From the NCBI GenBank assembly GCA_013813215.1, contig JACCSC010000110.1, positions 1 through 8,023 on the forward strand: 8,023 bases of DNA, read 5' to 3'. The position numbers were made by a program, and so were the translations under genes. A model generated the notes under the pieces. It did no database searches and was not told where the DNA came from. It saw only the letters and a list, made by a program, of their open reading frames with translations. This document shows, piece by piece, positions 1-5,426 of this stretch. Source of the DNA: Geodermatophilaceae bacterium. GTDB taxonomy: Bacteria > Actinomycetota > Actinomycetes > Mycobacteriales > Geodermatophilaceae. Positions within the stretch are counted from its first letter, which is position 1; each line of letters starts with the position of its first letter.

Positions 1-395
1 GCTGCGGCCACCGGCGCCCAGGGCACCAGCGCCGCCACCGCGCGTACACCGTGACCGCCACGGCGTACGTCGCCGCGCAATGCCCGCACCGCGCCCCGGG
101 TGGAGCGCAGCACGAGGTAGTGGTCCACGCCGCGGGCGGCGACCAGACCGCCGAAGACCCCGGCCGCGCAGGCCACACCGAGCAGCCGCCAGGCCAGGCC
201 CTCGGCCTGCAGGGTGGCCACGGCGAAGGTGACCAGTGCCACGGTGATGGCCAACGTGAGGCTGACCACGGCCAGCGCGCCGGCCGGCCCGCGCTGATGC
301 TCGGGTCCGTACCGTTCGTAGCGAGTAGCCGCGCCGCCGAGGACCCCGAACACGGCCACGGCCGCGATCAGCAGCGCCAGCGTCCAGACCGACAT
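1..395 (-). CDS. small integral membrane protein, N-terminal part (C-terminus beyond left edge)
   Basis: The minus strand is open from an ATG at 395 to the window edge, giving 131 residues without a stop. Third codon positions are strongly G/C, as in the neighbouring genes. A purine-rich ribosome binding site (GGGGGAG) lies about six bases before the ATG. I do not recognise the family. Three hydrophobic stretches, probable membrane helices, are seen at residues 3-23, 38-61 and 68-88. Between the first two is a short polar loop (TRYERYGPEHQRGPAG). After the third comes a basic stretch (about residues 97-117, with RSTRGAVRALRGDVRRGG), probably cytosolic, and then another hydrophobic run that may begin a fourth helix at the edge. 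The gene is divergent from the MFS exporter. A + strand open frame over the same bases (51-479) has an implausible His/Gln/Arg-rich composition and looks like its shadow. Coding status is fairly likely; function is unknown. Confidence 0.62.
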   Translation of the reverse strand, partial: MSVWTLALLIAAVAVFGVLGGAATRYERYGPEHQRGPAGALAVVSLTLAITVALVTFAVATLQAEGLAWRLLGVACAAGVFGGLVAARGVDHYLVLRSTRGAVRALRGDVRRGGHGVRAVAALVPWAPVAA

Positions 396-431
396 GTCGT
401 CTCCCCCACGAGTCACTCCTGCCTCAGCGGC

Positions 432-457
432 AACATACCTGCCGGCCGGCGGCCGGC
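432..457 (-). promoter_or_regulatory. putative promoter -10 and adjacent palindrome upstream of the membrane-protein gene
   Basis: On the minus strand TATGTT (437-432) fits the actinobacterial TANNNT -10 pattern. It would start transcription near 425, leaving a leader of about 30 bases that carries the GGGGGAG ribosome binding site. Next to it, at 441-457, is a perfect inverted repeat: GCCGGCC, three bases, GGCCGGC. It sits where the -35 to -10 spacer should be, as a repressor site might. No good -35 is seen. In DNA this rich in G and C such palindromes also arise by chance, so this is a weak call. Confidence 0.3.
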
Positions 458-533
458 CCGTCAGGCCACGATGGCGTGACCGAACCGTGTCCTGCCGGAC
501 GCCCCCCGCCGATCCGACGGGCAGACTCGGCGC

Positions 534-1982
534 GTGCAGCCGGAGCCGCCCGATCCGAACCGCTGGCGAGCGCTGGCGGTGTGCCTCACCTCAGGGTTCC
601 TCACGCTGCTCGACGTCAGCATCGTCAACGTCGCGCTGCCCTCCATCGAGCGCGGACTGGATGCCAGTGCCAGCCAATTGCAGTGGATCCTGACCGGATA
701 TGCGCTGTCCTTCGGGCTGGTGCTGGTCTCAGCCGGGCGGATCGGGGACGCCCGCGGGCGGCGGCGGGCCTTCCTGGTCGGGCTCGGGGTGTTCACGCTG
801 GCCTCGCTGATCGCCGGGCTGGCCCCGACCGCGGAGTGGTTGACCGCCGCCCGCGTGCTGCAGGGCGTCGGGGCGGGCATCCTCAACCCGCAGGTCGCTG
901 GGTTCATCCAGGCCCTGTTCAGCGGGCCGGAGCGGGGACGCGCCTTCGGGGCCCTGGGGGCCTCGATCGGGCTGTCCACGGCAGTCGGGCCGCTGGCCGG
1001 CGGGCTGATCCTCGAACTCGTCGGCGGGCCCGACGCGTGGCGCTGGGTCTTCCTGGTGAACATCCCGGTGGGCGGGCTCGCGCTGGTCCTCGCCCTGCGG
1101 CTGCTGCCGAAGATCGACCCAGGCCGGCGGGACAGCCGGTTGGACCCGGTCGGCGTGCTGCTGCTCGCCGTCGCGGTGGTGCTGATCCTCCTGCCGCTGC
1201 TCGGTGACAGTGGCGCCGCGCTGACCAATCGGCCGTGGTGGCTCGCGGCAACGGGCCTCGCCGGGCTCGGCCTCTTCGTCGGCTGGGAACGCCGGTTGGC
1301 CCGCCTGGGTGGCGCCCCCGTGATCGACCTCCGGCTGTTCCGGCACCGTTCGTACGCCCTCGGCGCCCTGCTCGCCCTGTGCTACTTCGCCGGCTTCACG
1401 TCGATCTTCTTCGTCCTCACCCTGACCCTGCAGGCCGGCCTGGACTACAGCCCGCTGGGGGCCGGGCTGGCGGCGACGCCGTTCGCGATCGGCGGTGCGC
1501 TGGCCGCCATCGGCGGCGGGCGGCTGGTGGCCCGGGCCGGGCGCTGGGTGGTCGTCGCGGGGCTTGTCCTGAGCATTGTCGGCGTCCTGGCCACTGCGTA
1601 CGTCGCCACGGTGGTCGACGGGTCAGTGCTGGGCTGGGCCATCGCGCTGCCGCAGCTGGTGGCCGGGGCCGGCAGCGGCCTGGCCATCTCACCGAACCAG
1701 ACGCTGACCCTCAGCCAGGTGCCGGTCGAGGGTGGCGGCAGCGCGGCCGGGGTGGTGCAGACCGGGCAGCGGATCGGGACGGCGTTGGGGATCGCCGCCG
1801 TGGGGGCGGTCTTCTTCGCCCGGCTGGCCGACGGCGGTGACTACGTGAGCGCGCTCGTGGTCGCGCTGCTGGTCTGCGCGGCGCTGATGGCCATGGCGCT
1901 GGCCGTCGGGCTGTCCGACCTGTGGCTCGGCCGCCGCGCCCGCCGCCTGCCTCCGGCTACCCGGCCAGTTCCTCCGGGGTGA
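534..1982 (+). CDS. MFS drug-efflux transporter, DHA2 (14-TM, EmrB/QacA-like) family
   Basis: A 482-residue cytoplasmic-membrane protein, normal length for proton-coupled multidrug exporters of the DHA2 family. Visible family motifs are the TM1 motif LDVSIVNVALPSI (residues 26-38, with Asp27), motif A GRIGDARGRRR (68-78) in the loop between TM2 and TM3, motif B around RVLQGVGAG (107-115) in TM4, the antiporter motif C with GPLAGG (152-157) in TM5, the WRWVFLVNIPVG stretch (169-180) typical of DHA2 proteins, and a conserved GSAAGVVQTGQRIGTALG region (402-419). About 14 hydrophobic segments are present and the C-terminus is short and basic. The GTG at 534 is the first possible start after an in-frame stop at 477. 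The next in-frame GTG (579) would cut into TM1. No ribosome binding site precedes 534, so translation may be leaderless (CAGACT six bases upstream is a weak -10). Substrate cannot be read from sequence. The end overlaps the convergent VOC gene by 26 bp. Confidence 0.9.
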   Translation: MQPEPPDPNRWRALAVCLTSGFLTLLDVSIVNVALPSIERGLDASASQLQWILTGYALSFGLVLVSAGRIGDARGRRRAFLVGLGVFTLASLIAGLAPTAEWLTAARVLQGVGAGILNPQVAGFIQALFSGPERGRAFGALGASIGLSTAVGPLAGGLILELVGGPDAWRWVFLVNIPVGGLALVLALRLLPKIDPGRRDSRLDPVGVLLLAVAVVLILLPLLGDSGAALTNRPWWLAATGLAGLGLFVGWERRLARLGGAPVIDLRLFRHRSYALGALLALCYFAGFTSIFFVLTLTLQAGLDYSPLGAGLAATPFAIGGALAAIGGGRLVARAGRWVVVAGLVLSIVGVLATAYVATVVDGSVLGWAIALPQLVAGAGSGLAISPNQTLTLSQVPVEGGGSAAGVVQTGQRIGTALGIAAVGAVFFARLADGGDYVSALVVALLVCAALMAMALAVGLSDLWLGRRARRLPPATRPVPPG

Positions 1983-2346
1983 GGACGCGGAGAACGCAGA
2001 ACTCGTTGCCGTCGGGGTCGGCCATGACGACCCAGGTGACCTCCGGCCCCTGCCCGATGTCGACCCGGCGGGCGCCCAGGTCCTCGAGCCGGGCCACCTC
2101 GGCGGCCTGCTCGCGATCCGGCCGCAGGTCCAGGTGCAGCCGGTTCTTGACCTGCTTGCCCTCGGGGACGCGCGCGAACAGCAGGTCCGGCGCGACGCCG
2201 TCCTCGGGGCTGCCGGCCGGCGGTTCGAGGACCACCTCGTCCTCGTCCTCCTCCGTACGCCGCCAGCCCAGCGCCTGCTCCCAGAAGGACGCGATCGCGG
2301 AGGGATCCTGGCTGTCGATGTTCGTGGCCTGGATGCGAAGTGTCAT
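1957..2346 (-). CDS. VOC superfamily (glyoxalase/bleomycin-resistance-like) protein
   Basis: A 129-residue protein, the size of a single VOC domain with two beta-alpha-beta-beta-beta repeats. Recognisable family signatures are DSQDPSAIASFWEQALGW (residues 11-28), the central strand NRLHLDLRP (68-76) opening the second half, and the closing ADPDGNEFCVLR (109-120). It most resembles the Glyoxalase_6-type subgroup. His71 and Glu115 lie where some VOC enzymes bind metal, but the first strand (QATNIDSQ) has no clear ligand, so a glyoxalase I reaction should not be assumed. Members include isomerases, dioxygenases, antibiotic-binding proteins and proteins of unknown role. An acidic loop (TEEDEDEVVLEP, 31-42) stands out. 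The ATG at 2346 follows mntH by 42 bp on the same strand with AAGG about eight bases before it and no terminator between, so it is probably the last gene of the mntR-mntH operon. Its 3' end overlaps the MFS gene end. Confidence 0.87.
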   Translation of the reverse strand: MTLRIQATNIDSQDPSAIASFWEQALGWRRTEEDEDEVVLEPPAGSPEDGVAPDLLFARVPEGKQVKNRLHLDLRPDREQAAEVARLEDLGARRVDIGQGPEVTWVVMADPDGNEFCVLRVLTPEELAG

Positions 2347-2388
2347 GCCGCGACCTTGCCCGCCCGGCCGTACGGCGGCGAGCGAGTT

Positions 2389-3648
2389 TCAGAACAGCGT
2401 CTGCCCGATCAGGAAGCCGTTCAGCGCGATGATCATCGCCGCGGCTACCCCCGCCGCGAACGTCGTCACCGGGCGGTTGGTCAGTCCGGCCATGATGTCC
2501 CGGCGCCGGGTCAGCAGGACCAGCGGCACCAGCGCGAACGGGATGCCGAAGGACAGCACCACCTGGGACAGCACGAGCGCTGACGTCGGGTCCACGCCGA
2601 TCCCCAGGACGACCAGCGCCGGCGCGAGAGTGCACGCGCGGCGGACGAGCAGCGGGATCCGGCGCTGGATGAAGCCCTGCATGACGACCTGCCCGGAGTA
2701 CGTCCCCACGCCCGAGGAGGCGAAGCCGGAGGCCAGCAGGGCGATCGCGAACATGAACGCCGCCGGCTGGTCGAGTACCCGGCCGAGCCCCGCGTGCACG
2801 CCTTCCAGCGTGTCGGTGTCCGGTATGTCGGTGCCGAAGAACAGTGCGGCCGAGATGACCAGCATCGAGGCGTTGACCAGCCCGGCGAGCCCCATCCCGA
2901 CGAAGACGTCGATCTGCTGGTGGCGGTACAGGAAGCGCTTCTCCTGCTCGGTGGTGGCCGAGATTCGGCCCTGGGTGAGCGCCGAATGCAGGTAGATGAC
3001 GTGCGGCATGACCGTGGCGCCGAGGATGCCGGTGGCCAACAGCAGGCTGCTCGTGCCCTGGAAGTTCGGGACGAGGCCGGCCGCGGCGTCGCCCGGTTCG
3101 ATGTCGATCCGTACGACGGTGCTGAGGAACCCGAGCAGGATGACGCCGAACAGCCCGGCGATGGCCAGTTCGAACGGCCGGTAGCCGCGGCCCTGCAGCG
3201 CGAGCAGGAGGAACGCGACGACGCCGGTGATGACGCCGCCGGTGAACAGCGGGATCCCGAAGAGCAGGTTCAGCGCGATCGCCCCGCCGATCACCTCGGC
3301 CAGGTCGGTGGCGATGGCGACCAGCTCGGCCTGCACCCACATGCCGCGCGACACCGGCCGGGGGAACTGCTCACGGCACATCTCGGGCAGGTTGCGCCCG
3401 GTGGCCAGCCCGAGCTTGGCCGACAGCGACTGGATGAGCATGGCCAGCACGTTCGCCGCGACGATCACCCAGAGCAGCAGGTAGCCGAACTGCGCGCCCG
3501 CGGAGAAGTTCGTGGCGAAGTTGCCGGGGTCGACGTACGCGATCGCCGCGACGAAGGCCGGACCGTACAGCGGGAGTCGCCCGCGCCAACGTCGATCGCG
3601 GTAGTCCGCGGCCGCGGCACCCGGCACGGGGTCCTTGGTCGCCGTCAC
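2389..3648 (-). CDS. mntH: Nramp-family divalent metal transporter, Mn2+/H+ symporter MntH
   Basis: A 419-residue inner-membrane protein with about 11 transmembrane segments, the normal bacterial Nramp length. It imports Mn2+, and possibly Fe2+, driven by protons. The hallmark metal-site motifs are present: DPGN in the unwound TM1 (Asp40, Asn43) and ATVMPH in TM6 (Ala211, Met214, His216). These correspond to the Asp, Asn, Ala and Met that ligate metal in solved bacterial Nramp structures. Other typical stretches are AKLGLATGRNLPEMCREQFP (77-96), followed by the TM3 region around ATDLAEVIGGAIALNLLFGIP, and SSGVGTYSGQVVMQGF (311-326). The GTG start (3648-3646) overlaps the mntR TGA stop by four bases, so the two are probably translationally coupled. 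GGGGA about eight bases upstream, inside mntR, can serve as ribosome binding site. The adjoining Mn-type repressor supports manganese as the main substrate; that is inference. No residue appears missing. Confidence 0.95.
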   Translation of the reverse strand: MTATKDPVPGAAAADYRDRRWRGRLPLYGPAFVAAIAYVDPGNFATNFSAGAQFGYLLLWVIVAANVLAMLIQSLSAKLGLATGRNLPEMCREQFPRPVSRGMWVQAELVAIATDLAEVIGGAIALNLLFGIPLFTGGVITGVVAFLLLALQGRGYRPFELAIAGLFGVILLGFLSTVVRIDIEPGDAAAGLVPNFQGTSSLLLATGILGATVMPHVIYLHSALTQGRISATTEQEKRFLYRHQQIDVFVGMGLAGLVNASMLVISAALFFGTDIPDTDTLEGVHAGLGRVLDQPAAFMFAIALLASGFASSGVGTYSGQVVMQGFIQRRIPLLVRRACTLAPALVVLGIGVDPTSALVLSQVVLSFGIPFALVPLVLLTRRRDIMAGLTNRPVTTFAAGVAAAMIIALNGFLIGQTLF

Positions 3649-4349
3649 GGGCCGGTCCCCGGCTCGACCCGCCCGTATACGAGCCGGGTCAGCGCGGCGC
3701 CGAGCGGCTGCCGCTCGCCGCCTTCGACCCGGACCCAGCGTGGTCCCCCGAACGGCGCCTGTTCCTCGACCCGCAGCCGCGCACCGGGGCGTACGCCGAG
3801 CTCGCCGAGGTAGCGCAGTGCGGGACTGTCCCGGTCGGACACGCGCTCGACGAGGAAGTCGGTGCCCGCGGCGGCGGCGTCCAGCCGCTGGCCCCAGCGC
3901 TCGACGTGCCGACCGGTCCGGGGCGGGATCGGGTCACCGTGCGGGTCGTGGCTCGGGTGGCCGAGGTGGGCGTCGATCCGGTCCTCGAGCCGGTCGGAAA
4001 GTACATGCTCGAGCCGCTCGGCCTCGTCGTGCACTTCCTCCCACGGCACGTCGAGGGCGGTGAACAGGAAGGTCTCCAGCAGCCGGTGGCGGCGTACGAC
4101 GCGCAGCGCCTCGTGCTCGCCCTGCGCGGTCAACCGCAGCGACCTCGGGTCCGGCCGGCTGACCAGCTTGCCGGCCTCGAGCCGCTTGACCATGCCGGTC
4201 ACCGACGGCGAGGAGACCTTGAGCTCGCTGGCCAGCTGGCCGATGGTGACCTGCTGGCCACGGCTGCGTAGGCCGTAGATGGCCTTGAGGTAGTCCTCGT
4301 TCGCCGGTGAGAGCCTGCACTTGCCCGACCTTATAGGCCCGCCTACCAA
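3645..4349 (-). CDS. mntR: manganese-responsive DtxR/MntR-family repressor with C-terminal SH3-like domain
   Basis: Metal-activated transcription factor expected to repress mntH when Mn2+ is plentiful. Residues are counted from the TTG at 4349 (234 aa). A winged helix-turn-helix spans about 14-76 (SPANEDYLKAIYGL, then VSSPSVTGMVKRLEAGKLV as recognition helix and wing start). The dimerisation and metal domain spans about 78-140 (VVRRHRLLETFL, HDEAERLEHVLSDRLEDRIDAHLG, HDPHGDPIP). A FeoA/SH3-like domain fills about 160-230. Asp19, His88, Glu111, Glu114 and His115 align with Asp8, His77, Glu99, Glu102 and His103 of Bacillus subtilis MntR. Asp at the DtxR Met10 position and Glu at its Cys102 position argue for Mn rather than Fe sensing. 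Lys22 replaces MntR Glu11. The start is doubtful: TTG 4349 is the only in-frame candidate but lies upstream of the likely -10, whereas GTG 4320, with AAGG ahead of it, is out of frame. The stop overlaps the mntH start by four bases. Confidence 0.9.
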   Translation of the reverse strand: MVGGPIRSGKCRLSPANEDYLKAIYGLRSRGQQVTIGQLASELKVSSPSVTGMVKRLEAGKLVSRPDPRSLRLTAQGEHEALRVVRRHRLLETFLFTALDVPWEEVHDEAERLEHVLSDRLEDRIDAHLGHPSHDPHGDPIPPRTGRHVERWGQRLDAAAAGTDFLVERVSDRDSPALRYLGELGVRPGARLRVEEQAPFGGPRWVRVEGGERQPLGAALTRLVYGRVEPGTGP

Positions 4350-4357
4350 CCGGCCAA
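4328..4357 (-). promoter_or_regulatory. putative mntR-mntH promoter
   Basis: In the 25-bp gap after the tRNA, and just into the annotated mntR frame, the minus strand carries TTGGCC (4357-4352) as a possible -35 and TAAGGT (4333-4328, TANNNT type) as a possible -10, 18 bases apart; TATAAG two bases upstream of TAAGGT is an alternative. Transcription would start around 4320-4322, next to a GTG at 4320. This is a pattern match only. The operon could also be read through from the tRNA promoter. Confidence 0.4.
4334..4345. promoter_or_regulatory. candidate MntR/DtxR-type operator palindrome
   Basis: A perfect inverted repeat, TAGGC, two bases, GCCTA, lies between the proposed -35 and -10 of mntR and touches the -10. 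Half-sites with AGG/CCT flanked by T and A are typical of DtxR-family operators (the IdeR/DtxR box has TTAGG at one end and CCTAA at the other). The position would block RNA polymerase. Binding of the adjacent regulator here, giving Mn-dependent autorepression of mntR-mntH-VOC, is inference. It is shorter than the classical 19-bp box. Confidence 0.45.
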
Positions 4358-4374
4358 CGGTTCGCTGAATTCGG

Positions 4375-4446
4375 AGCCCCCGGTCCGGATCGAACGGACG
4401 ACCTGCCGCTTACAAGGCGGCTGCGCTACCACTGCGCCACGGAGGC
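4375..4446 (-). tRNA. tRNA-Thr (anticodon TGT)
   Basis: A full 72-base cloverleaf reads on the minus strand. The acceptor stem GCCTCCG pairs with CGGGGGC (one T-G wobble). The D arm is GCGC/GCGC around AGTGGTA. The anticodon stem GCCGC/GCGGC encloses CTTGTAA, placing TGT at positions 34-36 to read ACA. The variable loop is AGGTC. The T arm GTCCG/CGGAC encloses TTCGATC. The G1-C72 and C2-G71 pairs agree with threonine identity. The discriminator is T. The CCA end is not encoded (CCG follows), so it must be added by nucleotidyltransferase. It lies 42 bp after the lipase stop and 25 bp before the annotated mntR start, all on the same strand. Confidence 0.96.
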
Positions 4447-4459
4447 CGGTACAGCCGCG

Positions 4460-4465
4460 AGGATA
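4460..4465 (-). promoter_or_regulatory. putative -10 of the tRNA-Thr gene
   Basis: TATCCT on the minus strand ends 13 bases before the mature tRNA 5' end, so transcription from it would give a short leader of about six bases for RNase P to remove. No convincing -35 is seen at 17-18 bases spacing. Confidence 0.35.
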
Positions 4466-4488
4466 GACCGGCCCACGACCGAGAATCC

Positions 4489-5343
4489 TCAGCTCGTCAG
4501 CGCGCAGGACGGTGGCCGGAAGCCCGGCGCGGCCGGGCCGTCGCGGTCCAGCGCGTGCCGCACCCAGTCCGACGCCACCGGGTCGTAGGTGATGAAGAGG
4601 TGGTCGGTCAGGTCCAGCGGGCACTTGGCCTGCAGCGTGACGTTCGTCAGCTGCGCGGCGGGGCCGGACAGGTAGCCGCTGCGGAAGGGCACGACGACCT
4701 CGTCGTACCGCGTCACCAGCACCGTGTAGTCCACGCCGGGCTCGACCTCGCGGCCGGCGTTCAGCTCGGTCAGGAACGGCGAGCCGGCCGCCTGCTGCGC
4801 GCAGGCGCGGCAGACCGGCCCGATGATCGGGGCCAGCGGTGTCGTCGTCCCGTGGTTGGAGGGCGCCAGGCCGATCAGCTCGTCGACCTCGGCCGCACCC
4901 CCGAGGAAGCGCAGGTAGTAGCGCGGCATCATGCCGCCCTGGCTGTGCCCGACCAGGCTCACCTTGGCCGCGCCGGTCACCTCCAGGACCCGGTCGACGA
5001 AGTCATCGAGCTGACCCGCGGAGCGCTCGATGGCGATGGTGCCGCGTCGCCCGTAGTTCAATGCGAACACGCAGTACCCCTCGGCGGCCAGCTGCGGGCT
5101 CAGCGTGAGCCAGCTGCCGTAGGCGTCGGCGAACGTGCCGTGCACGAGCACGACCGGGAAGGGGTGCTCGGCACTCGGCGTACAGCTGAAATCGTTGGCG
5201 CCCGGCGGGGACAGGCCGGGCAGACCAGGGATCGGCAGGCCGGGTAGGCCGGGCACGGCGGCGACCGGGCCGGCAGTGCCTACCGACAGCGCGCCCAACG
5301 CCAGGACGAGCGCGAGCAGACGGCGCCAGGACGGCGTACGCAT
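4489..5343 (-). CDS. secreted lipase/esterase, alpha/beta hydrolase (class 2 lipase type)
   Basis: Starting at ATG 5343 the protein has 284 residues. A classical Sec signal peptide covers about 1-29 (RRLLALVLALGALSVGTAGPVAA), followed by a Pro/Gly/Leu linker (31-48) and the hydrolase domain. PVVLVHGTF (63-71) supplies the oxyanion HG. The nucleophile is Ser134 in GHSQGG. Asp214 (TRYDEVV) and His248 (LTDHLFI) complete the triad. The pattern fits PF01674-type actinomycete lipases that hydrolyse acyl esters outside the cell; chain-length preference cannot be read. Six cysteines (54, 91, 178, 181, 241, 280) could form three disulfides, in keeping with export. ATG 5343 is preferred over the in-frame GTG at 5376 because a GGGGGG run sits about five bases before it and it leaves a normal signal peptide. 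The gene is divergent from the DUF445 gene; the next gene downstream on its strand is the tRNA. Confidence 0.9.
   Translation of the reverse strand: MRTPSWRRLLALVLALGALSVGTAGPVAAVPGLPGLPIPGLPGLSPPGANDFSCTPSAEHPFPVVLVHGTFADAYGSWLTLSPQLAAEGYCVFALNYGRRGTIAIERSAGQLDDFVDRVLEVTGAAKVSLVGHSQGGMMPRYYLRFLGGAAEVDELIGLAPSNHGTTTPLAPIIGPVCRACAQQAAGSPFLTELNAGREVEPGVDYTVLVTRYDEVVVPFRSGYLSGPAAQLTNVTLQAKCPLDLTDHLFITYDPVASDWVRHALDRDGPAAPGFRPPSCALTS
5212..5253 (-). repeat. PGLPGL repeat linker within the lipase gene
   Basis: Codons for residues 31-44 encode PGLPGL, then PI, then PGLPGL, a near-exact duplication of an 18-base unit placed directly after the predicted signal-peptide cleavage site. It probably forms a flexible or polyproline spacer between the mature N-terminus and the catalytic domain. 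Confidence 0.75.
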
Positions 5344-5364
5344 CGAAACCCCCCGTGGGTCGGT

Positions 5365-5378
5365 CGGTGCACGCACCG
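5365..5378. promoter_or_regulatory. 14-bp palindrome upstream of the lipase gene
   Basis: CGGTGC, two bases, GCACCG is a perfect inverted repeat in the lipase/DUF445 divergent region, starting 21 bases before the lipase ATG. It overlaps a possible minus-strand -10, TACGGT (5380-5375). The position suits a repressor operator. No known regulator can be named from it. Confidence 0.3.
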
Positions 5379-5395
5379 TAACCAGCCGTCCGGCC

Positions 5396-5426
5396 CGGCG
5401 CCAGGGCGCGCTCTACAGTGGCGCCG
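5396..5426 (+). promoter_or_regulatory. leaderless promoter of the DUF445 gene framed by an inverted repeat
   Basis: TACAGT (5414-5419) matches the actinobacterial -10 and stands six bases before the GTG at 5426, so transcription should begin at or beside the start codon. No ribosome binding site is present, in agreement with leaderless translation. The -10 is enclosed by a perfect 8-base inverted repeat, CGGCGCCA (5396-5403) and TGGCGCCG (5419-5426), with 15 bases between. No -35 consensus is seen. The leaderless call is fairly firm; the repeat as an operator is speculative. Confidence 0.5.

Noticed and set aside
51..479. Plus-strand open frame of 142 codons
   Set aside because: Composition (runs of His, Gln, Arg, Gly) is that of an antisense shadow; the minus strand here encodes a coherent membrane protein with a ribosome binding site.
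461..1228. Minus-strand open frame of 255 codons opposite the exporter
   Set aside because: Low-complexity Ser/Arg/Pro composition with no domain; it lies wholly over the clear MFS gene and the divergent gap.
1841..3340. Minus-strand open frame of 499 codons
   Set aside because: Runs out of frame through mntH, the VOC gene and the MFS end; Arg/Gly/His-rich shadow without domains.
2794..3813. Plus-strand open frame of 339 codons
   Set aside because: Antisense shadow of mntH and mntR; acidic, Gln-rich nonsense composition.
4321..4374. A Mn riboswitch (yybP-ykoY type) upstream of mntR-mntH
   Set aside because: The gap between tRNA and mntR is far too short for that fold, and a protein repressor with a nearby palindrome explains regulation.
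5344..5376. GTG 5376 as lipase start, adding 11 residues
   Set aside because: ATG 5343 has a GGGGGG site at proper distance and gives a normal signal peptide; the extension would overlap the promoter palindrome.
5135..5425. N-terminal extension of the DUF445 frame back to an ATG at 5135
   Set aside because: This part lies antisense over the lipase signal-peptide region, and a leaderless promoter points to GTG 5426.
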